Shown here: positions 33,246 through 42,979 of the stretch, piece by piece
Position numbering within the stretch: position 1 is the stretch's first letter
How the letters are laid out: each line of letters starts with the position of its first letter
NCBI RefSeq assembly: GCF_030816965.1
Contig: NZ_JAUSYQ010000002.1
Span: 3,319,001 to 3,383,000 of the forward strand
Length of the DNA: 64,000 bases
Reading direction: 5' to 3'
From: Streptomyces canus
GTDB taxonomy: Bacteria > Actinomycetota > Actinomycetes > Streptomycetales > Streptomycetaceae
Notes under the pieces: model-generated
Told to the model about the DNA's origin: nothing
The model's input: the letters and a program-made list of their open reading frames with translations, nothing else
The model's database searches: none
Translations under genes and position numbers: made by a program

Positions 33246-34979
33246 GTGCTCATACGACTTCTGCGGACCTATCTCAGGCCCTACAAGAAACCCATCACCA
33301 TCCTGGTGCTGCTGCAGTTCCTGCAGACCTGCGCCACCCTCTACCTGCCCACGCTGAACGCGGACATCATCGACAACGGCGTCGTGAACGGCGACACCGG
33401 CTACATCCTGAGCTTCGGCGCTCTGATGATCGGCATCTCGCTGGCGCAGGTGGTGTGCAACATCGGGGCCGTGTTCTACGGCGCCCGGACCGCCGCCGCG
33501 CTCGGCCGGGACCTTCGGGCGGCGGTCTTCGACCGGGTGCAGTCGTTCTCCGCGCGCGAAGTCGGCCAGTTCGGGGCGCCCACGCTGATCACGCGTACGA
33601 CCAATGACGTGCAGCAGGTCCAGATGCTGGCCCTGATGACGTTCACCCTGCTGGTGTCGGCGCCCATCATGTGCGTGGGCGGCATCGTGCTGGCGCTCGG
33701 CCTGGACGTGCCGCTGTCCGGGGTGCTGGTGGCCGTGGTGCCGACGCTGGGCATCTGCGTGACGTTGATCGTACGGCGGCTGCGGCCGCTGTTCCGGTCC
33801 ATGCAGGTGCGTCTCGACACGGTGAACCGGGTGCTGCGCGAGCAGATCACCGGCAACCGGGTCATCCGGGCGTTCGTGCGCGACACGTACGAGGAGGACC
33901 GCTTCCGGAAGGCGAACAGCGACCTCACGGAGATCTCCCTCAAGACCGGCAACCTGCTCGCGCTGATGTTCCCCGTGGTCATGACGACGGTGAACCTGTC
34001 CTCGATCGCGGTGGTGTGGTTCGGTGCGCACCGGATCGACAGCGGCGGGATGCAGATCGGTGATCTGACCGCGTTCCTGGCCTATCTGATGCAGATCGTC
34101 ATGTCCGTGATGATGGCCACCTTCATGTTCATGATGGTGCCGCGCGCGGAGGTGTGCGCCGAGCGCGTCCAGGAGGTTCTCGACACCTCCTCCAGCGTGG
34201 TGCCGCCCCTGGCTCCCGTCCGCGAACTGCGGCGGCACGGGCATCTGGAGATCCGCGGCGCGGGCTTCCGTTACCCGGGCGCCGAGGAGCCGGTGCTCAA
34301 GGCGATCGACCTGGTGGCCCGGCCCGGCGAGGTGACCGCCGTGATCGGCTCGACCGGCAGCGGCAAGTCCACGCTGCTCGGGCTCGTCCCCCGGCTGTTC
34401 GACGTGACCGACGGCGAGGTGCTCGTCGACGGGGTGGCCGTCGCCGAGGTCGACCCGGTGCTGCTGGCCAAGACCGTCGGGCTCGTGCCGCAGAAGCCGT
34501 ATCTCTTCGCGGGCACGGTCGCCACGAACCTGCGCTACGGCAATCCGGACGCCACGGACGAGGAGCTGTGGCACGCGCTGGAGGTGGCGCAGGCCAAGGA
34601 CTTCGTCTCCGGGCTGGAGAACGGGCTTGACTCCCCCATCGCGCAGGGCGGCACCAACGTCTCCGGTGGTCAGCGGCAGCGGCTCGCCATCGCGCGCACG
34701 CTCGTGCAGCGGCCGGAGATCTACCTCTTCGACGACTCCTTCTCCGCCCTCGACTACGCGACCGACGCGGCCCTTCGCGCGGCGCTCGCCGAGGAGACCT
34801 CGGAGGCGACCGTCGTGATCGTCGCCCAGCGGGTGGCCACCATCCGCGACGCCGACCGGATCGTCGTCCTCGACGAGGGCCGGGTCGTCGGCACCGGCAC
34901 CCACCGCGAGCTGATGGCGGACAACGAGACCTACCGGGAGATCGTGCTCTCCCAGCTCACGGAAGCGGAGGCTGCCTGA
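33246..34979 (+). CDS. ABC exporter half-transporter, degenerate ATP site partner
   Basis: 577 residues: a six-helix type IV exporter domain (about 1-310) and a nucleotide-binding domain with Walker A GSTGSGKST, Q-loop GLVPQKPYLF, signature VSGGQRQRLAIA and Walker B IYLFDDS. The catalytic Glu after Walker B is replaced by Asp497, as in the degenerate half of heterodimeric exporters such as TmrAB or BmrCD. GTG start at 33246. The partner gene overlaps its stop by one base (TGATG). It exports an unknown, probably amphipathic, substrate across the plasma membrane. Confidence 0.92.
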   Translation: MLIRLLRTYLRPYKKPITILVLLQFLQTCATLYLPTLNADIIDNGVVNGDTGYILSFGALMIGISLAQVVCNIGAVFYGARTAAALGRDLRAAVFDRVQSFSAREVGQFGAPTLITRTTNDVQQVQMLALMTFTLLVSAPIMCVGGIVLALGLDVPLSGVLVAVVPTLGICVTLIVRRLRPLFRSMQVRLDTVNRVLREQITGNRVIRAFVRDTYEEDRFRKANSDLTEISLKTGNLLALMFPVVMTTVNLSSIAVVWFGAHRIDSGGMQIGDLTAFLAYLMQIVMSVMMATFMFMMVPRAEVCAERVQEVLDTSSSVVPPLAPVRELRRHGHLEIRGAGFRYPGAEEPVLKAIDLVARPGEVTAVIGSTGSGKSTLLGLVPRLFDVTDGEVLVDGVAVAEVDPVLLAKTVGLVPQKPYLFAGTVATNLRYGNPDATDEELWHALEVAQAKDFVSGLENGLDSPIAQGGTNVSGGQRQRLAIARTLVQRPEIYLFDDSFSALDYATDAALRAALAEETSEATVVIVAQRVATIRDADRIVVLDEGRVVGTGTHRELMADNETYREIVLSQLTEAEAA

Positions 34980-36907
34980 TGGCCGGGCCCATGGGGCGCA
35001 TGATGGCCGGCACCGGTCCCGAGAACCGGTCGATCGACTTCAAGGTGTCGGGCAGGCGGCTGCTCGCCCAGTTCAAGCCGGAGCGGCTGACCCTCTACGC
35101 GATGCTGTTCTGCGTCGTGCTGAGCGTCGGCCTCAACGTGGTCGGGCCGAAGATCCTCGGCGAGGCCACCGACCTGGTCTTCGCGGGCATCATCGGACGG
35201 CAGATGCCCTCCGGCGCCAGCAAGGAGGAGGTCCTCGCGTCGATGCGGGAACGCGGCGACGGTCAGGTCGCCGACATGCTCCGCAGCACCGACTTCACGC
35301 CCGGCGAGGGCATCGACTTCACCGCCGTGGGACATGTACTGCTGTTCGCCGTCGGGGTGTTCCTCGTCGCGGGGCTGCTGATGGCGGTGGCGACTCGGCT
35401 GGTCAACCGGACCGTCAACCGCACGATGTTCCGGATGCGCGAGGACGTGCAGACGAAGCTGTCGCGGCTGCCTCTGTCGTACTTCGACAAGCGCCAGCGC
35501 GGTGAGGTCCTGTCCCGGGCCACGAACGACATCGACAACATCGGGCAGACCCTCCAGCAGTCGATGGGCCAGCTCATCAACTCGCTGCTCACCATCATCG
35601 GTGTGCTCGCGATGATGTTCTGGGTCTCCTGGCTGCTGGCCCTGGTCGCGCTGGTCACCGTGCCGCTGTCGTTCGTCGTCGCCACACGCGTGGGCAAGCG
35701 CTCGCAGCCGCACTTCGTGCAGCAGTGGCGCACCACGGGCAAGCTCAACGCCCACATCGAGGAGATGTACACCGGGCACACCCTGGTGAAGGTGTTCGGC
35801 CGCCAGGACGAGTCGGCTGCGCAGTTCGCCGAGCAGAACGACGCGCTGTACGAGGCCGGGTTCAAGGCGCAGTTCAACAGCGGGGTCATGCAGCCGCTGA
35901 TGATGTTCGTCTCGAACATCAACTACGTGCTGGTGGCGGTCGTCGGCGGGCTGCGGGTCGCGTCCGGCTCGCTGTCCATCGGTGACGTGCAGGCCTTCAT
36001 CCAGTACTCCCGGCAGTTCTCGATGCCGCTCACGCAGGTCGCGTCGATGGCGAACCTCGTCCAGTCGGGTGTCGCCTCGGCCGAGCGGATCTTCGAACTC
36101 CTGGACGCGGAGGAGCAGGAGGCGGACCCGGTGTCGAGCGCGAGGCCCGAGGAACTGCGCGGGCGGGTCGCTCTGGAGCGTGTCTCCTTCCGCTACGACC
36201 CCGAGAAGCCCCTCATCGAGGACCTCTCGCTGAAGGTCGAACCCGGACACACGGTCGCCATCGTCGGGCCGACGGGAGCCGGAAAGACCACCCTGGTCAA
36301 CCTCCTCATGCGGTTCTACGACGTCTCGGGCGGCCGGATCACCCTCGACGGGGTGGACATCGCCCGCATGTCCCGGGACGACCTGCGCGCCGGGATCGGC
36401 ATGGTGCTCCAGGACACCTGGCTGTTCGGGGGCACGATCGCGGAGAACATCGCGTACGGCGCCTCGCGCGAGGTCACCCGGGGCGAGATCGAGGAGGCGG
36501 CACGGGCGGCCCACGCGGACCGGTTCATCCGGACCCTCCCCGACGGATACGACACCGTGATCGACGACGAGGGCAGCGGGGTGAGCGCGGGTGAGAAGCA
36601 GCTCATCACCATCGCCCGGGCGTTCCTGTCGGACCCGGTGATCCTGGTGCTGGACGAGGCGACCTCGTCGGTGGACACCCGCACGGAGGTGCTGATCCAG
36701 AAGGCGATGGCCAAACTGGCGCACGGCCGCACGTCGTTCGTCATCGCCCACCGCCTCTCGACGATCCGGGACGCGGACACGATCCTCGTCATGGAGAACG
36801 GTTCGATCGTCGAACAGGGCACGCACACGGACCTGTTGGCGGCGGACGGGGCGTACGCGCGCCTGTACCAGGCCCAGTTCGCGCAGGCGGTGGCGGAGGT
36901 CGACTAG
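34979..36907 (+). CDS. ABC exporter half-transporter, canonical ATP site partner
   Basis: 642 residues: exporter membrane domain, with an extra segment of about 50 residues between the first two helices (ASKEEVLASMRERGDGQVAD), and an NBD with Walker A GPTGAGKTT, Q-loop MVLQDTWLFGG, and Walker B ILVLDEATSSVD with catalytic Glu560. Its signature is degenerate: GVSAGEKQ (Ser536) instead of SGGQ. Paired with the upstream protein this gives one full ATP site (this Walker B with the partner's SGGQ) and one dead site. The stop TAG at 36905-36907 uses G from the IS630 inserted there. Confidence 0.92.
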   Translation: MAGPMGRMMAGTGPENRSIDFKVSGRRLLAQFKPERLTLYAMLFCVVLSVGLNVVGPKILGEATDLVFAGIIGRQMPSGASKEEVLASMRERGDGQVADMLRSTDFTPGEGIDFTAVGHVLLFAVGVFLVAGLLMAVATRLVNRTVNRTMFRMREDVQTKLSRLPLSYFDKRQRGEVLSRATNDIDNIGQTLQQSMGQLINSLLTIIGVLAMMFWVSWLLALVALVTVPLSFVVATRVGKRSQPHFVQQWRTTGKLNAHIEEMYTGHTLVKVFGRQDESAAQFAEQNDALYEAGFKAQFNSGVMQPLMMFVSNINYVLVAVVGGLRVASGSLSIGDVQAFIQYSRQFSMPLTQVASMANLVQSGVASAERIFELLDAEEQEADPVSSARPEELRGRVALERVSFRYDPEKPLIEDLSLKVEPGHTVAIVGPTGAGKTTLVNLLMRFYDVSGGRITLDGVDIARMSRDDLRAGIGMVLQDTWLFGGTIAENIAYGASREVTRGEIEEAARAAHADRFIRTLPDGYDTVIDDEGSGVSAGEKQLITIARAFLSDPVILVLDEATSSVDTRTEVLIQKAMAKLAHGRTSFVIAHRLSTIRDADTILVMENGSIVEQGTHTDLLAADGAYARLYQAQFAQAVAEVD

Positions 36908-37989
36908 TGAGCTGGTTCGGAGATGCGTGAGCAGTAGCGGCAGATTCGGTCGAGGATCTGGTCGGCGGTCTTGGTCCATTTGAAGGGTCTGGCCTGGTCG
37001 TTCCAGACCTTGATCCAATCCTCGAGTGCAGCCTTGAGATCGTCGAGGGAGCAGAACACCCCGCGTTCGAGACAGCGCCGTTCCAACTCGGCGAACCACC
37101 GCTCGACCTGATTGATCCATGACGAGTAGGTGGGCGTGAAGTGGAGGTGGAAGCGGGGATGCGTGAGCAGCCACTTGTGCACCACCGGCGCCTTGTGGGC
37201 GGAGAGGTTGTCGCAGATCACGTGGACCGCCAGGCCGGGCTCGGTCTGGCGGTCGATCTGGTCGAGGAAGTCACGGAAGTCCACGGCCCGGTGCTGCGCG
37301 GACAGCTTCGAGATCACCTTGCCCGTCGCGGTGTTCAGGGCGGCGAACAGATCGACGGTGCCGTGCCGGACGTAGTCGAAGCTGCGCCGTTCGGGCACTC
37401 CGGGCAGCATCGGCAGGACCGGCGCGGTTCGTTCCAGGGCCTGGATCTGCGGTTTCTCGTCCACCGCGAACACCGCGGCGTTGGCCGGCGGGGCGAGGTA
37501 GAGGCCGACGACATCGCGGATCTTGTCGATCAGGAGGGGGTCCGGAGAGATCTTGAAGGTCTCGGTCCGCCATGGCTGCAGGCCGAAGGCGTGCCAGATA
37601 CGCAACACGCTCGCCGGGGAGATCCCCACGACCTTGGCCAGCTCCCGCTTCGACCAGTGCGTCCCACCTGGAGGTGTCTCCTCCAGCGTGCGCACCACCA
37701 CCTCTTCGACCTGGGCGTCGGTGATGGTTCGTGGCACTCCCGGGCGCGGTTCGTCGCTGAGCCCGTCCAGCCGGTCGCGCAGGAATCTCGCCCGCCACTT
37801 GGTCACGGTGCCCCGGTTGACGCCCAGCCGCGCGGCGACCGCGATATTGCTGCCGCCGTCCGCGCAGGCCAGCACGATCCGTGCCCGCAGGGCCAGGCCC
37901 TGCGCGGTCGTCCGGCGCCGGGCCCATCCCTGCAACGTCCGCCGCTCGGTATCGGATAACACCAGCGGCGCAAGCCTGCTGTCGCCCAT
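36904..37989 (-). CDS. IS630-family transposase
   Basis: 361 residues. N-terminal helix-turn-helix (NIAVAARLGVNRGTVTKWRA), a second DNA-binding region (HWSKRELAKVVGISPASVLR) and the DDE domain: FAVDEKPQ (first Asp), HVICDNLSAHK (second Asp) and INQVERWFAELE (Glu). The frame is intact, so the element may be active. Start ATG at 37989 (MGDSRLAPLVLS). The last codon CAC belongs to the IS end; the stop TAG (36906-36904 on the minus strand) is made of the target TA and a host G. Confidence 0.9.
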   Translation of the reverse strand: MGDSRLAPLVLSDTERRTLQGWARRRTTAQGLALRARIVLACADGGSNIAVAARLGVNRGTVTKWRARFLRDRLDGLSDEPRPGVPRTITDAQVEEVVVRTLEETPPGGTHWSKRELAKVVGISPASVLRIWHAFGLQPWRTETFKISPDPLLIDKIRDVVGLYLAPPANAAVFAVDEKPQIQALERTAPVLPMLPGVPERRSFDYVRHGTVDLFAALNTATGKVISKLSAQHRAVDFRDFLDQIDRQTEPGLAVHVICDNLSAHKAPVVHKWLLTHPRFHLHFTPTYSSWINQVERWFAELERRCLERGVFCSLDDLKAALEDWIKVWNDQARPFKWTKTADQILDRICRYCSRISEPAH

Positions 37990-38091
37990 CCCCACAGCAG
38001 ACCGCAAACCACCAGCCCCGTCACCGCCCAAGCCGCAATCCGAAACGGAACACGACTCAAGTGGCGACGGGAGAACTCAAAACCGGCTCAC
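36907..38091 (-). mobile_element. IS630-family insertion sequence (1185 bp)
   Basis: Ends at GTGAGCTGGTTCGGAG (36907 on) and, on the other side, GTGAGCCGGTTTTGAG (38091 backward), imperfect terminal repeats. TA dinucleotides flank both ends (36905-36906 and 38092-38093), the usual IS630/Tc1 target duplication, within a CTAG. The original CTAG formed the stop codons of two convergent genes and both are kept. Confidence 0.85.
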
Positions 38092-39557
38092 TAGGCGTGT
38101 GGGGGCCGTCCCTCCGGTGGGCGGCCCCCTTCGGCGCCGTCGAAGGCGAGCTCCGCCGGGACGGCCTCGTCCACGGCGCGGACCAGCCGCCGCCCGCCCC
38201 GGTACCAGGCCGGGTCGATGCCGATGTCACAGCCGCACCGGCCGATCAGGACGCGCTCGGGTCCCCACCGCTGAAGCGCGACGACATCGTCGAAGCGGAG
38301 CGCGTGATGGACGCCGGTACGGCATGTCACCACCGCCTCCGGCGTCAGAACCGTCCAATGGCGTTCTCCAGCACGGCGGAACGCGCGTTTCACCAGGGGT
38401 TCGTGGAACGCCTCACCCCACGGCGGGAGTTCGTCCCAGGTCCAGCAGGACGTGCACCACAGCCGGCGGCCGTCCGGTCCGGCCAGGTGGAGGAGCAGGC
38501 CTTCCGGGACGACCAGCTGAGCCCCGGCCATGGCCCGCTGCCAGGCGTCGCGCACGTCGCCGGGGGTGACGCCCTCCAGGGGACAGGGGGTCCCGAACAG
38601 CGCGGTGCGGGCGGCCATGTCGAGGGCGCACGGCTGTGCACCGGCACTTCCCGGACCGTCGCGGTGCCGGTCCACCTCGTCCTGCGCGGGTTCAATCCTG
38701 GCCAGGCGCAGCGCCTCCGACCACACCGTCGCGGCGACCTCCTCGGTGTCGCCCGCGGGGGCCGGGGTGAACAGCAGCCGGACGTCGGTGTCGGAGTCGT
38801 GCGGCACCGTGGCCGCCTCGGCCGGAGCGGCGGACGCCGAGCGGCGGGCGAGGGCGGCGGTCATCCGTTCCCGGACGATCCGGTGGGCGACCGCCACGGC
38901 AGCGGACCCGGCGGGAGCCTCCAGGGAGACGGCCACGCCTTCGATGCCCCGGTGGGTCCAGGAGGCGCGCGGGTAGCGGGCCTTGGGTGCCGAGCGGTGC
39001 GGGCGTTCGCCGGGCGGCAGAGGCAGCCGTAGGCCGACGGGGTCGGGCCCGGTCAGGGTCAGGACGGCGTTGGCGCGGGTGAACCAGGTCGCGGCGTGCG
39101 TGCGCAGCATGTCCGGGGTCGGCGGCAGGCAGCCGGTGCATTCCTGCCCCAGCAGGCCGGCGGCCTGCGCCCCGTACCGGGCGTTGAGGGCGGCGGCGGC
39201 CAGCGGGTGGAGGGATACGGCCGCCTCGTCGTCGCAGCTGAACGCCGTCTCGTCGGGCCGGCCGGTGGGCGGCTCGCCCAGGGCACGGCAGAGGGTCCTC
39301 AGGATGTCGGTGACTTCCTGAGGGGTGCCCGAGACGGTGAACCGGGTCTCCTCGACGCCGGTGTACACGACGGGCTCCGCTGTTACGGGGAGCCGTCGTC
39401 GCGTCTCGTGCGCGGCGAGGGCGGCGACCTGGCGAGTGACGCCCCGCGTGCGATACGTCTCGTCGCGGGCCCCGACGCCGAAGCGCAGGGTGGCGTGGAG
39501 CGGCCCCGGCTCGGAGGACCGCAGAACGGGTACGCCGTCGACGTGGCTGTGGTGCAT
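38091..39557 (-). CDS. M16-like (insulinase-fold) protein without the zinc motif
   Basis: 488 residues. The N-terminal half resembles inactive M16 metallopeptidase paralogues (ATLRFGVGARDETYRTRGVT, then VTAEPVVYTGVEETRFTVSG), but where peptidases have HxxEH this protein has VTRQVAALAAHETRR, so no zinc catalysis is expected. The C-terminal third is different: LLLHLAGPDGRRLWCTSCWT, RCGCDIGIDPAWYRGGRRLV, a Cys-containing module. Such non-catalytic M16-like proteins occur in Streptomyces with unknown roles. ATG at 39557. The stop TAG was kept after IS630 insertion. Confidence 0.72.
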   Translation of the reverse strand: MHHSHVDGVPVLRSSEPGPLHATLRFGVGARDETYRTRGVTRQVAALAAHETRRRLPVTAEPVVYTGVEETRFTVSGTPQEVTDILRTLCRALGEPPTGRPDETAFSCDDEAAVSLHPLAAAALNARYGAQAAGLLGQECTGCLPPTPDMLRTHAATWFTRANAVLTLTGPDPVGLRLPLPPGERPHRSAPKARYPRASWTHRGIEGVAVSLEAPAGSAAVAVAHRIVRERMTAALARRSASAAPAEAATVPHDSDTDVRLLFTPAPAGDTEEVAATVWSEALRLARIEPAQDEVDRHRDGPGSAGAQPCALDMAARTALFGTPCPLEGVTPGDVRDAWQRAMAGAQLVVPEGLLLHLAGPDGRRLWCTSCWTWDELPPWGEAFHEPLVKRAFRRAGERHWTVLTPEAVVTCRTGVHHALRFDDVVALQRWGPERVLIGRCGCDIGIDPAWYRGGRRLVRAVDEAVPAELAFDGAEGGRPPEGRPPHA

Positions 39558-39602
39558 GGGCGCACCTTAGCCAGCACATCCGTTCGCCCTGTGGGCGGCC
39601 GA

Positions 39603-40919
39603 CTAGTCCAGATAACCCCGCAGCTGATCCGCGAAGGTGTGGTCCCGCAGCTTGTTCAGTGTCTTGGACTCGATCTGCCGTATCCGCTCGCGCGTGACGC
39701 CGAAGATGCGGCCGATCTCCTCCAGCGTGCGGGGGCGCCCGTCGGCCAGGCCGTACCGGAGTTGCACGACCTTGCGCTCGCGTTCGCCCAGGGTCGACAG
39801 CACCGCTTCCAGGTGCTCCCTGAGCAGCAGGAACGCCGCCGACTCGACCGGCGAGGCGGCGTCGCCGTCCTCGATGAGGTCACCGAGGGCGACGTCGTCC
39901 TCCTCGCCGACCGGCGCGTGCAACGACACCGGTTCCTGGGCCAGGCGCAGGACCTCGCTGACGCGCTCGGGGGTGAGGTCGAGGTGGGTCGCGACCTCTT
40001 CCGGGGTCGGTTCGTAGCCGCGTTCCTGGAGCATGCGGCGTTGGACGCGGACGACCCGGTTGATCAACTCGACGACGTGGACCGGGACGCGGATCGTCCG
40101 GGCCTGGTCGGCGAGGGCCCGGGACATGGCCTGGCGGATCCACCAGGTGGCGTAGGTGGAGAACTTGTAGCCGCGGGCGTAGTCGAACTTCTCGACCGCC
40201 CGGATCAGGCCCAGGTTTCCTTCCTGAACCAGGTCGAGCATGGTCAGGCCGCGGCCGACGTACCGTTTGGCGACGGACACGACGAGACGCAGGTTCGCCT
40301 CGATGAGGCGACGCTTGGCCATCCGGCCCAGCACGACCAGGCGGTCCAGGTCGAGCGCCAACTGGCTGTCCAGGTCGGGGGCGTTGCTCAGTTTCTCCTC
40401 GGCGAACAGGCCGGCCTCGACCCGGCGGGCGAGGTCGACCTCCTCGGCCGCGGTGAGCAGCGGGATACGGCCGATCTCCCGCAGGTACTGGCGGAACAGG
40501 TCCGAGGACGGGCCGCCGGTGTCGACGCGGCCGCGGGGCGGCTCGGGCGGTTCGACCGGCTCGGTCTCCACGTTCTCGAGGGCTTCCGCGGGCGGGGTGT
40601 CCGGCTCCGCCTCGGGGTGGTGCGCGACACGGCTCTGCGGGGGCACCGCGACGAGTACGTCGGTCTCGGCGTCCTGCTCTGTCGTGTCGTCCGTACCGTT
40701 CTCGGTCTGTGTCAGGGTCTGGGTCTGCACGGGGGCGACCTCCAGGATGATCGCTGCCAAGGAGTGCGGCAGCGGTACTTCGGGGGCGGAGTCGGCGGCC
40801 TCGCCGCTGTCCGTCCCGTACGCGATGAGCGGAACCGCGGGGGTCTGGGACCCGCTGGGGACGGATCGGCCGCGCTCCGAGGACTCAGGCACCGGAACCC
40901 AGTGTGGAGTACGACACAT
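39603..40919 (-). CDS. hrdA: RNA polymerase sigma factor, Hrd group (HrdA-like)
   Basis: 438 residues. A long acidic variable N-terminus is followed by region 1.2 ([20 protein letters not shown]), region 2 ([60 protein letters not shown]), region 3 and region 4 ([33 protein letters not shown]). It belongs to the principal-sigma paralogues that read -10/-35 promoters. HrdA is chosen over HrdC or HrdD because dnaG, dgt and nasA follow nearby as I recall for S. coelicolor. Start ATG at 40919; a GTG at 40928 is in frame. Confidence 0.85.
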   Translation of the reverse strand: MCRTPHWVPVPESSERGRSVPSGSQTPAVPLIAYGTDSGEAADSAPEVPLPHSLAAIILEVAPVQTQTLTQTENGTDDTTEQDAETDVLVAVPPQSRVAHHPEAEPDTPPAEALENVETEPVEPPEPPRGRVDTGGPSSDLFRQYLREIGRIPLLTAAEEVDLARRVEAGLFAEEKLSNAPDLDSQLALDLDRLVVLGRMAKRRLIEANLRLVVSVAKRYVGRGLTMLDLVQEGNLGLIRAVEKFDYARGYKFSTYATWWIRQAMSRALADQARTIRVPVHVVELINRVVRVQRRMLQERGYEPTPEEVATHLDLTPERVSEVLRLAQEPVSLHAPVGEEDDVALGDLIEDGDAASPVESAAFLLLREHLEAVLSTLGERERKVVQLRYGLADGRPRTLEEIGRIFGVTRERIRQIESKTLNKLRDHTFADQLRGYLD

Positions 40920-41042
40920 CGCCGCCACGAGGGGCGTGCGGGGACTTTTTGAGTCCGGTCCGTGACCGCCTGGTTACTTTGCCTTACGAGTAGGCGGGGC
41001 GACGACCCCAAACCACGTGAAAGGCGTACGGGAACCGCAGCG

Positions 41043-42950
41043 TCAGAGCGCGGCAGCACCCTGGTCGCGCAGGGCCCGGTCGTACTGCTGGAGAACCCAC
41101 AGCTCGTTCTTCGCGGCAGCCAGTTGGGCCGGATCGCCACCCGCCTCCAGGCGCCTCACGGTGAATTGGATCTCTTGGATACGGCGTTCCACGGCGCGGC
41201 GGCGGACCGTGACGAGCTGTTCGCCGGCGTAGTTCTCGTCGACCGTGCGCCGCATGATCGCCTCGACGGCCAGCTCCGTGACCATGGCGCGGACCGCGTC
41301 GTCGGGGGCGGCCTCGCGGACCCGGACGAGGTAGTCCTGGGAGTCCTGCACGCCGTACTCCGCGCCGCCCGCGTCCATGATGGCCTGGCGTACGGCGGCG
41401 TAGGGCGGGGCGGTGAACTCGTCGATGCCGTACGCGTCGAAGGCCGGGGAGACCAGCTCGGGGCGCTGGAGGGCGAGCTTGAGCAGCTCGCGCTCGGTGG
41501 CGTAGACGGGGTTGCGCAGGGTGAGGGCGGGGCCGGAGACGGCGGGGCGGTGGGCTCTGTCGTACGGCTGCTGCTGCGGGCCGCGTCCCGACGGGGCCGG
41601 GCCTTTGCCGCCGCGGTCCCGGGCCCACCGGGCCAGCTGGGCCACCCGCTTGACCACGAACTGGGTGTCGAGGATGCCGAGCATGCCCGCGAGCTGGACC
41701 GCGACCTCGTGCTGGGCGCCGCTGTTCTTGATACGGGCGACGATCGGGGCGGCCTCGTCGAGGGCGGCGGCGCGGCCGGCGGGGGTGTCGAGGTCGTAGC
41801 GGACGACGATCTGGCGCAGCGCGAACTCGAAGAGCGGGGTGCGGGGTTCGGCCAGGTCGGCGACCGCCTCGTCGCCCTTGGCGAGGCGCAGCTCGCAGGG
41901 GTCCATGCCGTCCGGCGCGATCGCGATGTAGGTTTCGGCGGCGAACTTCTGGTCGTCCTCGAAGGCGCGCAGGGCCGCCTTCTGGCCGGCCGAGTCGCCG
42001 TCGAAGGTGAAGATCACGCGGGCCGAGCCGTTGTCCATGAGGAGGCGTCGCAGGATCTTGATGTGGTCGGTGCCGAAGGCGGTGCCGCAGGTCGCGATGG
42101 CGGTGGTGACGCCGGCGAGGTGGCAGGCCATGACGTCGGTGTAGCCCTCGACGACGACCGCGCGGGACGCCTTAGCGATGTCCTTCTTCGCGAGGTCGAT
42201 GCCGTAGAGGACCTGGGACTTCCGGTAGATCGCCGTGTCGGGTGTGTTGAGGTACTTGGGTCCGTTGTCCGCCTCGTAGAGCTTTCTCGCGCCGAAGCCG
42301 ACGACGTCTCCGCCGATGTCGCGGATGGGCCACATCAGGCGGCCGCGGAAGCGGTCGATGGGGCCGCGGCGGCCCTCCTGGGCGAGACCGGAGAGCAGGA
42401 TCTCCTTGTCGGTGAAGCCCTTGCCGCGCAGGAAGCGGGTGAGGTGGTCCCAGCCCTGGGGGCTGTAGCCGACGGAGAAGTGCGCGGCCGCGGCCTGGTC
42501 GAAGCCGCGCTCGGCGAGGAACTGGCGGCCGGTGTCGGCCTCCGGGCTGGTGGCCAGCTGCTCCATGTACCAGTCGGCGGCGATCTTGTGGGCCTCGACC
42601 AGGCGGATGCGCTCGCCGCGCTGGTGGGAGGGGTTGTAGCCGCCCTCCTCGTAGCGCAGGGTGATGCCGGCCTGGCCTGCCAGGCGCTCGACCGCCTCGG
42701 AGAAGGAGAGGTGGTCGACCTTCATCACGAACGTGATGGTGTCGCCGCCCTCCTGGCAGCCGAAGCAGTGGAAGAGGCCTTTGCTCGGACTGACCTGGAA
42801 GGACGGCGACTTCTCGTCATGGAAGGGACACAGGCCCTTGAGGTTGCCCCCGCCCGCGTTGCGCAGCTGGAGGTACTCGGACACCACGGCGTCGATCGGG
42901 ACCGCGTCCCGTACCGCCTTCACGTCCTCGTCGTTGATCCGTCCTGCCAC
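41043..42950 (-). CDS. dnaG: DNA primase
   Basis: 635 residues, full length. N-terminal CHC2 zinc-binding domain with Cys41, His44, Cys62 and Cys65 (CPFHDEKSPSF, HCFGCQEGGD), the catalytic core with TOPRIM motifs (VVVEGYTDVMA; FTFDGDSAGQKA), and a C-terminal helicase-binding domain. It makes RNA primers for replication with DnaB. GTG start at 42950. It is upstream of hrdA on the same strand, a primase-sigma pairing reminiscent of the rpsU-dnaG-rpoD operons of other bacteria. Confidence 0.95.
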   Translation of the reverse strand: MAGRINDEDVKAVRDAVPIDAVVSEYLQLRNAGGGNLKGLCPFHDEKSPSFQVSPSKGLFHCFGCQEGGDTITFVMKVDHLSFSEAVERLAGQAGITLRYEEGGYNPSHQRGERIRLVEAHKIAADWYMEQLATSPEADTGRQFLAERGFDQAAAAHFSVGYSPQGWDHLTRFLRGKGFTDKEILLSGLAQEGRRGPIDRFRGRLMWPIRDIGGDVVGFGARKLYEADNGPKYLNTPDTAIYRKSQVLYGIDLAKKDIAKASRAVVVEGYTDVMACHLAGVTTAIATCGTAFGTDHIKILRRLLMDNGSARVIFTFDGDSAGQKAALRAFEDDQKFAAETYIAIAPDGMDPCELRLAKGDEAVADLAEPRTPLFEFALRQIVVRYDLDTPAGRAAALDEAAPIVARIKNSGAQHEVAVQLAGMLGILDTQFVVKRVAQLARWARDRGGKGPAPSGRGPQQQPYDRAHRPAVSGPALTLRNPVYATERELLKLALQRPELVSPAFDAYGIDEFTAPPYAAVRQAIMDAGGAEYGVQDSQDYLVRVREAAPDDAVRAMVTELAVEAIMRRTVDENYAGEQLVTVRRRAVERRIQEIQFTVRRLEAGGDPAQLAAAKNELWVLQQYDRALRDQGAAAL

Positions 42951-42979
42951 GCGTGAAGTCTACGGGGAGGTACTGACAC

